Shown piece by piece: positions 35,112 through 45,295 of a DNA stretch of 64,000 nucleotides; the first letter of the stretch is position 1; every line of letters begins with the position of its first letter. A program made the translations under genes and the position numbers. Origin of the DNA: Glossina fuscipes (lineage: Eukaryota; Arthropoda; Insecta; Diptera; Glossinidae). Under the pieces are notes generated by a model, which saw nothing but the letters and a program-made list of their open reading frames with translations, made no database searches and had not been told where the DNA came from. The stretch lies in NCBI RefSeq assembly GCF_014805625.2, contig NW_023998432.1, positions 3,035,541-3,099,540 of the forward strand, written 5' to 3'.

Positions 35112-35627
35112 TGTAACGAGTCTTCTTTTCGGGTTATACTCAGGGTTATCCAGGAAGTCCCTTTCCAGGAAAACTTATATAAAAACTCTGGGACCTTCGT
35201 ATTTAGGATATTTAAAATCAGATTATACCGTAAACGATAATCGATTTTTATAGAAAAAGGAGAGGGGGAGTGGGGCAACGTCATGATTCATGACTCGAGT
35301 CTAGTTGAAAATTATTTTTCGCGGTTTGTCTGTACCGAGAGATTCTGTAAAAAAAATACGCAGCCGGTGATTCAGCAGCCAACCTTAAGCCAATAGAGCC
35401 ACTCATCCGTCCCTACCTACATCCTATTTGTTTTTATTGTCCCTAACCATTTCAACGTCGCTGAAGGGTGTGTTCCATTCGTTATTCAGGGATGACGACT
35501 GAGCTGAGCCTGCCATCCCCTATCCGTAAAGTCAAAAAAAAATATCCCCTCGTAATGTCAAATAAATATGTTGTCTACGATTAGTTATCTGTTTTATAGT
35601 CGCGATCACCATCGCTGTCCTGTTACA
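35112..35627 (+). mobile_element. Probable solo LTR inserted in the Polinton
   Basis: The 516-bp stretch begins TGTAAC and ends GTTACA, the TG..CA inverted ends of LTRs. The five bases outside are TAGAG (left) and TAGAT (right), a near-perfect 5-bp duplication. Inside are a TATA-like TTATATAAAAACTC (about 35174) and, downstream, a polyadenylation-type AAATAAAT (about 35561), the expected U3-R-U5 order. Base composition is richer in G+C than the Polinton around it. There is no internal retrotransposon coding sequence. The orientation rests on the TATA and AATAAA order. The family is not assigned. Confidence 0.55.
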
Positions 35628-36789
35628 TAGATGTTTTGCCTGTACCTGTGTTACAATTTTAACACTTACTTGTACCTTTGTTATAATGATATTCTTACGG
35701 ATATCTTATTGCTGTTAATATACAAGCATGACAACAGTCGTAAACGGAGAACATTCGAGACCATTAGGTACATGATTTTGCATAATGTCAATAATTCAAT
35801 GCTAACTGTAGCTTATTGATAAGTAGGAGTAAAATAATTATGTAGGTGTATAGCCATGTTGCTCAGCGGATTGCAACATGGTGTATAGTAAAATAATTAT
35901 GTAGGTGTATAGCCATGTTGCTCAGCGGAATCCAACATGTTTATCGAGAGAATTTACAACATGTTTCGCCGGGAAAAGATAAGGTATGGTTATTATTATC
36001 TATATTACTTATATGTATATTAGTTGGTTATGTATATAATTGCTAGGCATATTTTTGTGTTTTGGAGACATAGCATGTAATGAGCGGATAATCCATACAA
36101 CGTATGTTGCATAGTCCTAATACAATGATTTTTTCTTTTCCTCACGGTAGCGTAGAGTAAAATGAGTCTTCCAGAGAACTTACTTTACTTTACGTTCAGG
36201 GAATGGTTCAACGAGAGGTATTCAAATCTTTAATGCGGAAGAACAAAACAGACTTAAAGCTTTTAGAGTCTTCGGGTGTACACTTATGCGAACGGATTTA
36301 TTATCAGTAAGGAAGCGTTAGCATATATGAGTACAAATTCTGTCGTAGCTAGCTACTTTTTATTTAGCCCTCTGTTCGGTGAAAAGGAATCAAATGAGAA
36401 GACTAAAGATCAAAATCATTTCTGTGCTAATTTTTTCGTGGTTTAAATTGGTGAACAGAAGTGATGGAGTATTCCTGCTTAGGTGACATACTATCACTGT
36501 TGAATCACTATGATTATATTTTAATAGTGGGAAGGGAAAAGCAAAAAGCCAAAGTGATATTTGTGAACACTCAAACGTCTTTAAAATAATTACTTGGTTA
36601 CTTTACTAACTGCCCGAATCATCGAAATGACCTTAAATTTAGATGTGCTCTCGACAGCTATATATTTTTATCTACATTGAAAGAATCTCAGACGCCATTA
36701 AAGTTATCACTTCAGATTAAATAAATATTTATAAAACGATGTAATCTATGAAGTGCTACATTATTCTCTATTTTATAGTTAACAAGACA
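35628..36789. other. Polinton interior, unassigned, with tandem duplication
   Basis: No product is recognised. A short reading frame near 36160 (MSLPENLLYFTFREW) and another near 36205 (REVFKSLMRKNKTDLKLLES) look protein-like and may be remnants of small Polinton genes, but no homology is recalled. Confidence 0.3.
35830..35947. repeat. Tandem duplication, about 59-bp period, containing a hairpin
   Basis: TAAAATAATTATGTAGGTGT begins at 35830 and again at 35889, each followed by ATAGCCATGTTGCTCAGCGG. In the first unit CCATGTTGC (35854-35862) and GCAACATGG (35873-35881) form a 9-bp stem with a 10-base loop; in the second unit the right arm has diverged. Confidence 0.85.
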
Positions 36790-37467
36790 ACATGTTTTTT
36801 CAACTTTACCATCCATTTACTATGCTTATTAGTGGACCATCAGGGTCAGGCAAAACAACATTGTTGAAAAATCTTATTTACAAGGAGGATTTCTTTATTA
36901 GTGAAAACTGATCGAATAATTTGTTGTAATGTTATTGAGGAAAATGCGAAACCTAATATGAATAGTGCTGCGAATATTGAATGTAACAACGGAATGCCAG
37001 AGAATTTGGAAAATGTTCTCAATCAACCAACTCTCGATGGCTTAATGATGGGTGCTTTCAACAAAACAGTTTGTGAACTTTTCACTAAGAGGACACATCA
37101 TAGAAATTTTTCTATCATTGTAGTAACACAGAACGCTTTTCACAAGTCCTCGCACACAAGAGATATTTCATTGAATTCAAAATATATAGACCTTTTTAAA
37201 AACCCTAGACATATCTTACAGTTTCAACATTTAGCGAGGCAATTCAAACCCCGTTGCGTTGGAGATGAAATTTTAAGATGTCTTTGTGTTTTGTTGTTTA
37301 ATGCAAAAAGCAAGTATTTTGACTACAACCTTGAAGTTGCTACTATGAAGGATATCTCTGTACTCATAGTTAGTGCAGATGGTGTCAAATACAATTTTCG
37401 CGATTCCCTTATATTTGCTTACATTACTCTGCACTTTAGGAAAAAGATTGGAATGAAATTAAAATAA
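36790..37467 (+). pseudogene. Polinton packaging ATPase (A32/FtsK-HerA type), broken
   Basis: This ATPase family pumps DNA into virions of related viruses. FQLYHPFTMLISGPSGSGKT gives a perfect Walker A (GPSGSGKT, 36834-36857) preceded by the hydrophobic strand expected for the fold. The frame changes near 36900 just after it. The following 188-codon segment contains NVLNQPTLDGLMMGAF at the Walker B position, where the acidic pair expected (DDLM type) reads DG, then LFTKRTHHRNFSIIVVTQNA and TRDISLNSKYIDLFKNPR, the conserved sensor-like C-terminal blocks of the family. The last about 50 codons do not match the family by eye. It is inactive through the frameshift and altered Walker B. Confidence 0.85.
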
Positions 37468-37535
37468 AGCCGATCAAAATGAGAACACATTTGACATTTT
37501 ATGCAGAAGTATAACAGACTGACATGGAGCAAGTG

Positions 37536-37880
37536 TATACTTTTTCTTATATTACTCTAACCAAACTGGAGGTGCGATAAGTGACATAGGATCATTACAT
37601 ATGTTACCCCGAGTAATACAAAATTGGCATTTAAAGACAAAGCTGTGAATACTGACAAATCTATCCTGAATGATTTCGCTCGCAAACCACTTAGAAACAT
37701 TTTAGAAGAGTAGGGCAACAAAGCTTTAAGTATTTTGAGAGAAAAGGTAGTCAACAAGATATCAGCTAAATTTCAAAGAGGCTCCGGAAAAGTAGTATAG
37801 GATGCCGCACCAAAAAGAAAATAAGTCAGTCACAAAAAAGATTTAAAGCGAATTGCACGAAAAAATTCAGTCCGCGTAAG
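37536..37880 (+). pseudogene. Probable Polinton minor capsid (penton-type) remnant
   Basis: Between the ATPase and the major capsid gene lies a degenerate frame starting with a Gly-rich NQTGGAISDIG stretch (about 37557). A frame shift leads to KSILNDFARKPLRNILEE, a stop, then NKALSILREKVVNKISAKF, GSGKVV, and a basic tail. A Gly-rich start and a Lys/Arg-rich C-terminal part next to the major capsid gene are usual for the small capsid protein of Polintons. The position is the stronger argument; the sequence match is weak. At least three stops interrupt it. Confidence 0.4.
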
Positions 37881-37909
37881 AAAGTGAACGATTTATTTGC
37901 TTAGAAACT

Positions 37910-39130
37910 ATGAGAATTCTTACAGAATGTATGAAATGCGAACTAGATCTATTTGCAACTCATCCTATACAATGCAGCAGTCTAAGTACAGAAGAAGTCC
38001 CACATAGCCCTATTCAGCCTTTAGACAATCCTAGATCCATAGAATTTCTTTCTCATGGTAATCGAGGTATATAACGACATGTTTGCAGCGTCTATTTAAA
38101 ATAGTTTGTTCAATTGAAGAATAAAGATAATTCTGATGTTGCTTACGACAAGTGTAGCGTTGTTAATGATCTTCTACAATCTACTTAAATAATATTCTGG
38201 TTTTGCAAAGTGACAACAATTGCCACTACAGGTCATAGATATAAACTCTTCTTAGTTATGGCACTGACGCTGATGGAATACATATATCATGTTCTGAATG
38301 GTAGCCAAACTACTACATCGGTAAAGTGGTGAAAATAATTAACTGAGCTGTTTGGAGTACTACAGTTGAATTGTTTGGAAAGCTGCAGGAAGGTATTTTT
38401 AATCAATCTAAACTCTCACTAAATAATGTCGATTTGCGCATTATATTTAATTTGGAGAAATCATCGTTTTATTTAATGGAAAATGCTGATAAGGAAACGC
38501 AGCTTAAAATATTGAAGGAACAATTGTTTATGAATCATATAACACCTAATCCTGGAGTACTGGTTGCTGATCATACACTATTGCAAACGAAAGCAGAAGT
38601 ATGTCAATTTAATAAAGTAGCTCTTAAGACATACTCCTTATATCAGGAACATCATACTCTATTATTTGATGATATCGTCATAGGACAACTTCCGACATTT
38701 TTAACTTTTTTTATAGTTTACAATAGCACTTATTCAGGCGATCGAACAACGGATCATTTCAAGTTCGAGCATTTTTGTTTGCGAAGGTTTAATTTGTCAG
38801 TCAATGGTGTTCAAATACCCGCTCAACCACTTGAATGCGATTATTCTACAGAAAAATCAAGATCAACCAGAGCTTATATCATGCTATTCAAATCATCTGG
38901 AATTAATTACTCAGACCGTGATCTTTATATAAATAAGAAACTTTTTGATGATAGCTGTTTTATACTAGCGTTTGACCTCTCCTTTGATCATTATAATAAC
39001 GATTTGTGCGCTAACATTTTAAAACAAAATATACGCACTGAAGGTAAATTTGCTCGTGCATTATCATCAGCCGTAACTTGCAGATAAAAACACAAACGTG
39101 AAAATTACGCTTTCAAATGGATACAATGCA
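37910..39130 (+). pseudogene. Polinton major capsid protein (double jelly-roll type), broken 5' half
   Basis: The start at 37910 gives MRILTECMKCELDLFATHP, typical of the family's N-terminus. Frame changes and stops disrupt about 38070-38370 (readable pieces: VVNDLLQST, SYGTDADGIH). From 38371 to 39087 the frame is open for 238 codons: FGKLQEGIFNQSKLSLNNVD then LRIIFNLEKSSFYLM, IVIGQLPTFL, NLSVNGVQIPAQPLECDYST, RAYIMLFKSSGINY and FILAFDLSFDHYNNDL, in the order seen in the second jelly-roll half of Polinton capsid proteins (often listed in insects as F54H12.2-like). A few further C-terminal codons follow the stop at 39085-39087. It is the best preserved gene of this copy; it overlaps the start of the protease frame. 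Confidence 0.85.
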
Positions 39131-39480
39131 AATAGAACAAGCAGTTAAGGCAAATCACTCTACAAAGAAGTACTTCCAAGGTGTTTTTCCAGCTAATAAT
39201 TTACCTCGGAAAGTGAGCTCGAAATCTGCTCTTATAACAGCAAATACCACTACTAATCAGCCAGAGAGAGAACAGTGGGTTGCCTTGTACTTCAATTCGA
39301 AGAGAGGAGCGGAATATTTTGGTTCCTATGGTCAAAACCCTTGAAAAAAAAATTTTGGAACTTTTTAAATAGAAACTGCAGCAGGTATGCGTGTAACAAG
39401 CCGTAACTCCAAGGATAGTTTGCAAGCACTTGCGGACATTATGCATTGCTTTATAGTTTATACAAAAGTCAGTAAAACAG
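39117..39480 (+). pseudogene. Polinton adenovirus-type cysteine protease, catalytic residues altered
   Basis: The 75-codon open part starts MDTMQIEQAVKANHSTKKYF and contains GVFPANNLP, then REQWVALYFNSKRGAEYFGS followed by YGQNP. In this protease family the His before W(V) and the acidic residue before SYG are catalytic; here they read Q and G. After a frame change, FLNRNCSRYACNKP, two stops, and STCGHYALLYSLYKSQ (about 39424-39472) follow, in which the CGHYAL block supplies the catalytic Cys. So Cys is kept while His and Asp are lost. The enzyme would mature capsid proteins; this copy cannot. It lies directly before the right terminal repeat. Confidence 0.8.
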
Positions 39481-39604
39481 TTTAAAAGGCTTCATTAAGT
39501 CTCTGCAGAAAGGATTGTTAACGAAATTTAAAAAAAAAAATGAGATTTTTAGAATAATTATGTGAAAAATATTTTTTATGTTTCTTATTTCTTAGCAGGT
39601 TTTT

Positions 39605-39872
39605 TTTTTTTGTTTCTTTTCCTAATATTGAGCACGTACTTCTTTTTCAAATCAAGAGTTTGAAGAAACTTAGTGTGTGCATTGTGTGTGGTGGTGTGTT
39701 TCATTGGGGAGTGTCGTGGTGGTAGCGGGGAGGTGTGTACCGAACGTTCCCCCATAAATATATTACCATTTAGACAGAACGAAGTTTTCAGGAACAAAAA
39801 AAAAAAAGGAAAAAAGGTTCCTTTTTCTGCGGGCTGAAATTCGCGTCGACGCTGCCACATACATATACTACT
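39605..39872 (-). repeat. Polinton right terminal inverted repeat
   Basis: The reverse complement reads AGTAGTATATGTATGTGG, then GTCGACGCGAATTTCAGCCC, a long T tract, TTTATGGGGGAACGTTCGG, CCTCCCCGCTACCACCACGA and a CA-rich tail. Each block is found in the same order at 62647-62870. It ends ACTACT at 39872. Confidence 0.85.
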
Positions 39873-42111
39873 GAATGTCACGAATCAAGTTTTTTTAAGT
39901 TTAAGGCGTTCACAAGCATATCTGCAATAGCCAAAGTACTGTTACAATCTAGAGCATGTACTTGTATAACCCTTAGAAAAAATGTATACAGAGCACTTTA
40001 GATGTTTATGCAAGAAGACTTTCGATTGCTTAATCCTGTTATGGACAAAATTAATAAAATGTTCTGTAGTTTTTATATATTGGTTTGAGGTGATAAAAAA
40101 TGACCTATGACCCTATCTGCCATTTACAGCATGTGAACTATTGTCAGGCTCATCCATGTGAGTATACACACATGTATTTAAGTTGTACGATTGCAAGTTA
40201 TTGCCTATCGTGGTGATTCTCATAGACTAATGAGACGATAATTTTTCCAAAAAATTAAAGAGTGTAAAAAACGAATACGAAAAAGGAAGCAAATCTAAGC
40301 GATTTAAGCTCAAAACTCACATTCTTCAAAACGAATGATAAGAGTAGTGGAGGAACCCCTCATTAAAGCAACTTTAATGAAGTTTTATTCAGAATTGGGA
40401 AATATTCATCAACCTAGTTATATCCATTGTCGGGGAGAGATATGTACTAGATTTGTCATCTCATTTGTAATATAATGAAGTATGCATCGAATACGTTGCG
40501 ACGTGTGTCCATGATTTCATCACGACAGGTATGCTCGTCGATCTTTTAAATAAGTCTTAAACTCGATGGGCGGATAGGTAAAATAAGGAAATTTATGTTT
40601 TTTATTTCTGATTTAATTAGTACGGGATGCTTATTTTGAAATTAAATTTTGTTATATATTAATGTCGTTTGGCTAAAACATCAAGTAAGCAAGAATATAC
40701 CTTTATGTCTTCTTTCTTCAAAAACTATTATAAATATATTAGAATAATACATACGTACAATATGCAAAGTTATAATTGTCTTATAGTTTTATTATATGTA
40801 GGTATTATTGAAGGTTGATGCGAATCGATGTTTTTTGTCGTCTAATGTTTTCAGATTTTTTTAACGTTTTATCTCTAAGAGCTCTTAACTTTTGTTTTTT
40901 CGCAGGCCATTTTAATCGTTTTTAAACGCTTCAGTAAAAGAGTGATCTTAATTTTTGATTTCGGCTGCAACACCCGAAACGTTAGTTTCGCTAATTGCGC
41001 CTTTCTGTTCCGATCCATTGTTGATTGTTGGAAATCGCAAGCCCATATAAATTGGAATTTCGCTTCCAAATCCTAGCTTGCTAGCTTATCTCATCAACTT
41101 ACGCAATCTTTGTTTATTTGCTACTAAAGATGGTGGGGCATATGATTTTCTTTTTTGCTATGTATTTAATGCTCGTGCAGTTCAATTAATTTCTTCGCTT
41201 TAGACTGTTGTGTTTATTTAAAATTGTTGCCCTAATTAATTTTCTAAATAAGGACAATTTTTACTCCAGAGGTATCAGGTATAATGTCCTGTTTTTGTTC
41301 ATATTTTAGTGAGCGAGACAGGCTCCTCGTGAGACTTCCTCTTAGCGTTCTTGATGGCGCCTTTTTATAAATTTAACAAAGCTAAGTATGAGGATAAAGT
41401 TCATTAACTCTCGACTGGCATTACCTTTCGAAAGTTTTCCTCTCTCGGGATAATTGTGCTAGAGAACGCGTCATTTCAGTAACTGGGAGGGCAGGAGTCA
41501 AAGTTAGTGGGAAAGTGACCTTGAAAGTTCAATCTTCTGCCTTCTCGCTCTAAGTTTTTTTGCAGTTACTTTTAAGAAAAAGATGAAAATTCTATTGGGA
41601 TTCGAAAAAAAGAGAGAGAGATAGAGATTGCATTTTTAATCAAGCTTGATAACAATGAGAGTGAAAAATTTGGAATCCATTTTGATTTTCTTTCGCTTAA
41701 AGAACTAACGACAATTTTAGACCAATTTTTACGATAGTCAAGAAATATATATTATTTCATAAAGCCTTCGATGCATCTATGCAAGCATGCTTAGATCGAC
41801 TCAGACTTTCATACTGATCAATAATATATATGCTTTATAGAGATTCTGAAGTTTGATTCTGGCTTTTGCAGACATTTCGACAAAATAAACGTATTCTCAT
41901 TTTTCGGCGGTGGATATAGAAATGGAAGAAGAGAGGGTTGCAATATTTTGATATAATTTTGTATAAAACAAGCAAAGGGGAGGGTAAGAGATTGTTAAAA
42001 CATTTGACGGACAAGAGCGATCCGTTCTAACCTGAAGATTCACTCCTCAAAGCATTTGTGACATTTCTAATACTTTTTGGCTCACAAATCCCATCAGATA
42101 TGGACAGGTAA
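39873..42111. other. No gene recognised; one P-family fragment
   Basis: AT-rich DNA. About 41840-41930 carries the P-family 3' blocks (TTTTGCAGACATTTCGACAA, TTTTTCGGCGGTGGATATAG). A purine-rich AGAGAGAGAGATAGAG stretch is at about 41610-41626. The remainder has no motif. Confidence 0.45.
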
Positions 42112-42449
42112 TTAATTTATTTATTTGCTTATACCGGAAATTCAACCAAAATAAATTAACAGCCGAATCTAATTGGCCCTTAGAAGTAAATCGTATACTA
42201 ATTAATATTAGAAACTAATGTAAAGTATATAAGGAGAAGTAAAGAAAAAAAAATTAAATAATAATTCATATATAAATAAATAAGAAAGAACAAAGAAGGA
42301 AAAAGCATGTAGACAAATAGCACAGTGACACACCCACAATCAATACAGAACTGAATTGCAAGTGACCGCCTAAGAAATCGCAAACATACAAGAGCTTAGC
42401 AACCGATACAGTAAACAACAACAATTAGTTTTCGAATCATAAAGAGATG

Positions 42450-43310
42450 TTTAGATTAAAAGTAAGTTTAAGTGCGACATAGGCAAATCGTGCACTTTAC
42501 CCAAAGTTGTTTTCTTAGACTTTAAAGAATCCGATAATGAGATTAGGTGATAGACATCGTTTAGGATTCCTGCAAAGCCCTTTAAGCGGGTTAAAGAGCT
42601 TTATAATTATATATACATGGACTCAGCTTAATGAAAATAAAGTGCCCAGAGAAGCGGTTAGGGACATTAAAGCTTGTCTCATCAAGTAGTGTGGACGAAT
42701 CGATAGTACCATTAATTGAATTAATTAAGACGGAGACACAAAGAGCAAATCTAGGTTTCTCAAGTGACGGTAAAGATAACAGAAGCAACCTATTTTCATA
42801 CGGAGGTAAAGAGCCAAGCGGTTCTCAACCAAAATTCCTAATGGCAAACAGCAAGAATTGCTTTTGAACTGATTGAATTGAATCTACATAACAACCATAG
42901 GAAGAAGACCAAACAACCGAGGCATATTCAAGTATTGGTCTAACTAAGCACATGTACAGCCTTTTTGTAATGTAAGGATCCTTCAGTTTTTTAGATCACC
43001 TCTTAGTGAAATCACGCGCTAACCTGGGTGTGCTTAAAGAGAGATCAATGTGCAAATTAAAACGCAATCTTTGGTCGAATACAACCCCTTAATCGATGAG
43101 CGGATCAACGTTTTCCAACTTGTGTAAGCCAATGAAATACTCAGCATTGAATGACTTCCTCCTCGAGTAAAAAAGGTTCATGCATTTTTTTACATTTGAT
43201 TTCATAAAATTTTCAACCAAATTGTCTAGGTCAATTTGAAATTGATACGATTGCAATTCCAAGGAAAAGGAAGAAAACAGTTCTGATTTGAGTTTGTAGT
43301 CATTAGTCAA
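42450..43310 (-). pseudogene. LINE copy B reverse transcriptase, C-terminal part
   Basis: The reverse-transcriptase thumb/C-terminal region on the minus strand, with readable pieces such as KSFNAEYFIGLHKLENVDPL, PYENR.. and a stretch around FNVPNRFSGHFIF matching copies A, C and E. It is broken by several stops and shifts. The catalytic YADD region should lie at the interruption (43290-44357) and is not present as an intact motif. Confidence 0.7.
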
Positions 43311-44357
43311 TTTTTTTTGGAATTTTAGAAGAAGAAATAAAAAAATATAGAAAAACTTTGAAGAGTTCCTTGTTTTATTTATGAAATTAATAAAATTGAC
43401 TTCTACGTTTTACAAAATTATTAACACGTCAGCGAGTGCATTAATTCTTATCGTATTAAAATTGCAATTAACGGTTTTGAAAACTCATTGCGACGAATTA
43501 GAAATGTGACGAAATTAATCGTTGAACAATTAATGCATTTAAGGAATTTATAAGTAAAGAAGTTCTTAGAGGTTATTCCTGTTACAATTGTTTCGAGTTT
43601 TGTTCAAACATTTTTCCTGACCAAAATCCATGCCATAACCGACGTAACCCGTATAAATATAAAAGTCAAAGCCGGCGTGTTGCCAACTTCTTGATGAGGC
43701 TTAAAACAGCATCCAATTGGTTTTGTTTATGTTCAACTTTCTTCTTCCCGTCTTATCGTTACGAAAGCTCTTCTAAATCAAATTTAGCAGCCCTTACTAC
43801 ATCTGCTTTGATTATTTCACGTTTGCAGAGGCACCGTAGTTCCGAAACCCATGATGAGAGTTTAAAATCTCAACGAAGTAGCGATGATATTTATTTACCT
43901 ATACATCTTGAACAGAGTTATTTAATTGGTTTTTTTTTATTAAAAAAAATTATAAAAATTTTTATTTAGTTAGGAACACGAATGTACATTAGACGAGTTT
44001 TTAAATGGATGAGTTAAATGTTATTGTTAATTAAATAAGTTATTTTGGCAATAACTTAATTCGTATTAATTTGTAGCTCATATTATTTAACATAAATATT
44101 AATTATATGTTTTGTTCTATAAATTATTATTCATGTTGTTTATTTTAATTATTAAAATGACTTGTAATTAATTTGCTTTGAATGATACCAGCTGGCGAGG
44201 TAAGTTTACTCATTACACTACACTTTCACTTACAACACATAAAAATTATAAAAATTCAGTAGGGAAAATTTTCTTATGGACGCCCCAATTTCGGCGAGCT
44301 ACTCACCTTTCGTCAAGAGCCCTTTAAGTATGCCAGATTACCATCTTCAGTGCACAT
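43290..44357. other. Unclassified insertion of about 1.07 kb within LINE copy B
   Basis: Comparison with copy A shows continuous LINE sequence on both sides and unrelated DNA between. It contains an ORF of 92 codons at 43691-43969 (Ser-rich, no recognised domain). I see no terminal inverted repeats, no TG..CA ends and no obvious duplication, so the type of insertion is unknown. Confidence 0.55.
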
Positions 44358-44755
44358 GAAGATCGGGATGGATTTAATCACCGAGGAGAGGTCACTAATG
44401 TATAGATTAAATCAAAGGGGTCCTAAGTAGCTGCCTTAAGGGATGGGAAATTCATTCGAGGTGAGGAAGTTAAACAGAACTCTGAAGGATCCGTTGTGAA
44501 GATAAGAGGTTATCCATTTCAATAACTACAAAGCGAACTCAGAGGCCCGGAGTTTAAAGATCAATAAGTTATAGTTTCATATAGTTAAGTTATAGGTAAA
44601 CGGTTTACTAAAGTCACTATATACGACATCTGTGGGAAAGCCATCAGGGAAAGTCTTGAAAACACGGCAAGCAAAATCTAAGAGATTCGTGAAGAGAGAG
44701 ATCTTCCTTCCCAAAACCCATGCTGGAATAAGGACATGTAAGATTTGACAGAGTC

Positions 44756-45295
44756 TAGTGGCTGCTAATCAACAAGCGTAAGCACAAACGCACGTAAACA
44801 TTTTGGCATAGCATATATTCTACTTGCCTATATTAGTTTGATTAAAATTGTACGCGACTCATATTTAGAAAAATGGCGGCAACTGGATAACATTCATAAC
44901 TTCTTTAACAAGTGTATGGACAAACACGCTACTGTAACAAACATACGCCCGTAATGTGTAATCTTAAACGTACGTGTTGAATAAAGCCAAAAACAGTATG
45001 TGTATGAAATCGAACATTTCGTTAGCAACTAAAACAAATAAAATTATGTGTATAAGTTCGAACATTTCATTAGCAACTTTAATTCCGAACATTATTGCAG
45101 CATTTTGCCTTTAGGGTTTTGCAAATATGGAGAGGGCCGGTTTTTGGCGAAGTTCGAGGTGATCGACCCGGACCACGGTAATGAATTTAGGTTTTTCTGA
45201 TAGGTTTTAGCATTTTTCACGACAAATCAAAAATGGACCGTTTTATATGTGCTGGTTTGCTAAGATTATTTAATTTTAATACTTCAATTTCAAAA
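44756..45295 (+). repeat. Family T copy (internal part, no termini)
   Basis: Matches T copy 1 from about 16345 onward: CACAAACGCACGTAAACATT, GTGTATGGACAAACACGC, the duplicated AACATTTCGTTAGCAAC words, GGAGAGGGCCGG, and AATTTAGGTTTTTCTGATAG. An internal segment (about 16790-16890 of copy 1) is deleted. Both terminal repeats are missing, and the left side abuts LINE copy B directly. Confidence 0.75.

Larger units (their letters stand above)
31003..39872 (+). mobile_element. Polinton (Maverick) element, both termini present, inactivated
   Basis: The element is bounded by related terminal inverted repeats beginning AGTAGT at 31003 and ending ACTACT at 39872; Polinton termini characteristically begin with AG. 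Gene order: protein-primed DNA polymerase B (+), integrase (-), an unassigned middle, packaging ATPase (+), probable minor capsid (+), major capsid (+), cysteine protease (+). At about 8.9 kb it is shorter than typical Polintons (15-20 kb), and part of that length is an inserted probable solo LTR. All recognised genes are broken. The bases outside the ends (GATGGC and GAATGT) do not form a perfect 6-bp duplication. Confidence 0.88.
42112..44755 (-). mobile_element. LINE copy B, interrupted by an unclassified insertion
   Basis: Same family as copy A. The 3' end is at 42112 (TTAATTTATTTATTTGCTT on the plus strand), followed by 3' UTR and reverse-transcriptase coding sequence to about 43290. The element resumes at about 44357 (TGAAGATCGGGATGG, matching TTAAGATCTGGCTGG in copy A at 5728) and ends at about 44755, within the part encoding the QHGFRKG block, where family T sequence begins. 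The 5' half of the LINE is missing. Confidence 0.8.

Noticed and set aside
39585..39881. A 98-codon minus-strand ORF
   Set aside because: It coincides exactly with the right terminal repeat and contains poly-Lys/Phe stretches from A/T tracts.
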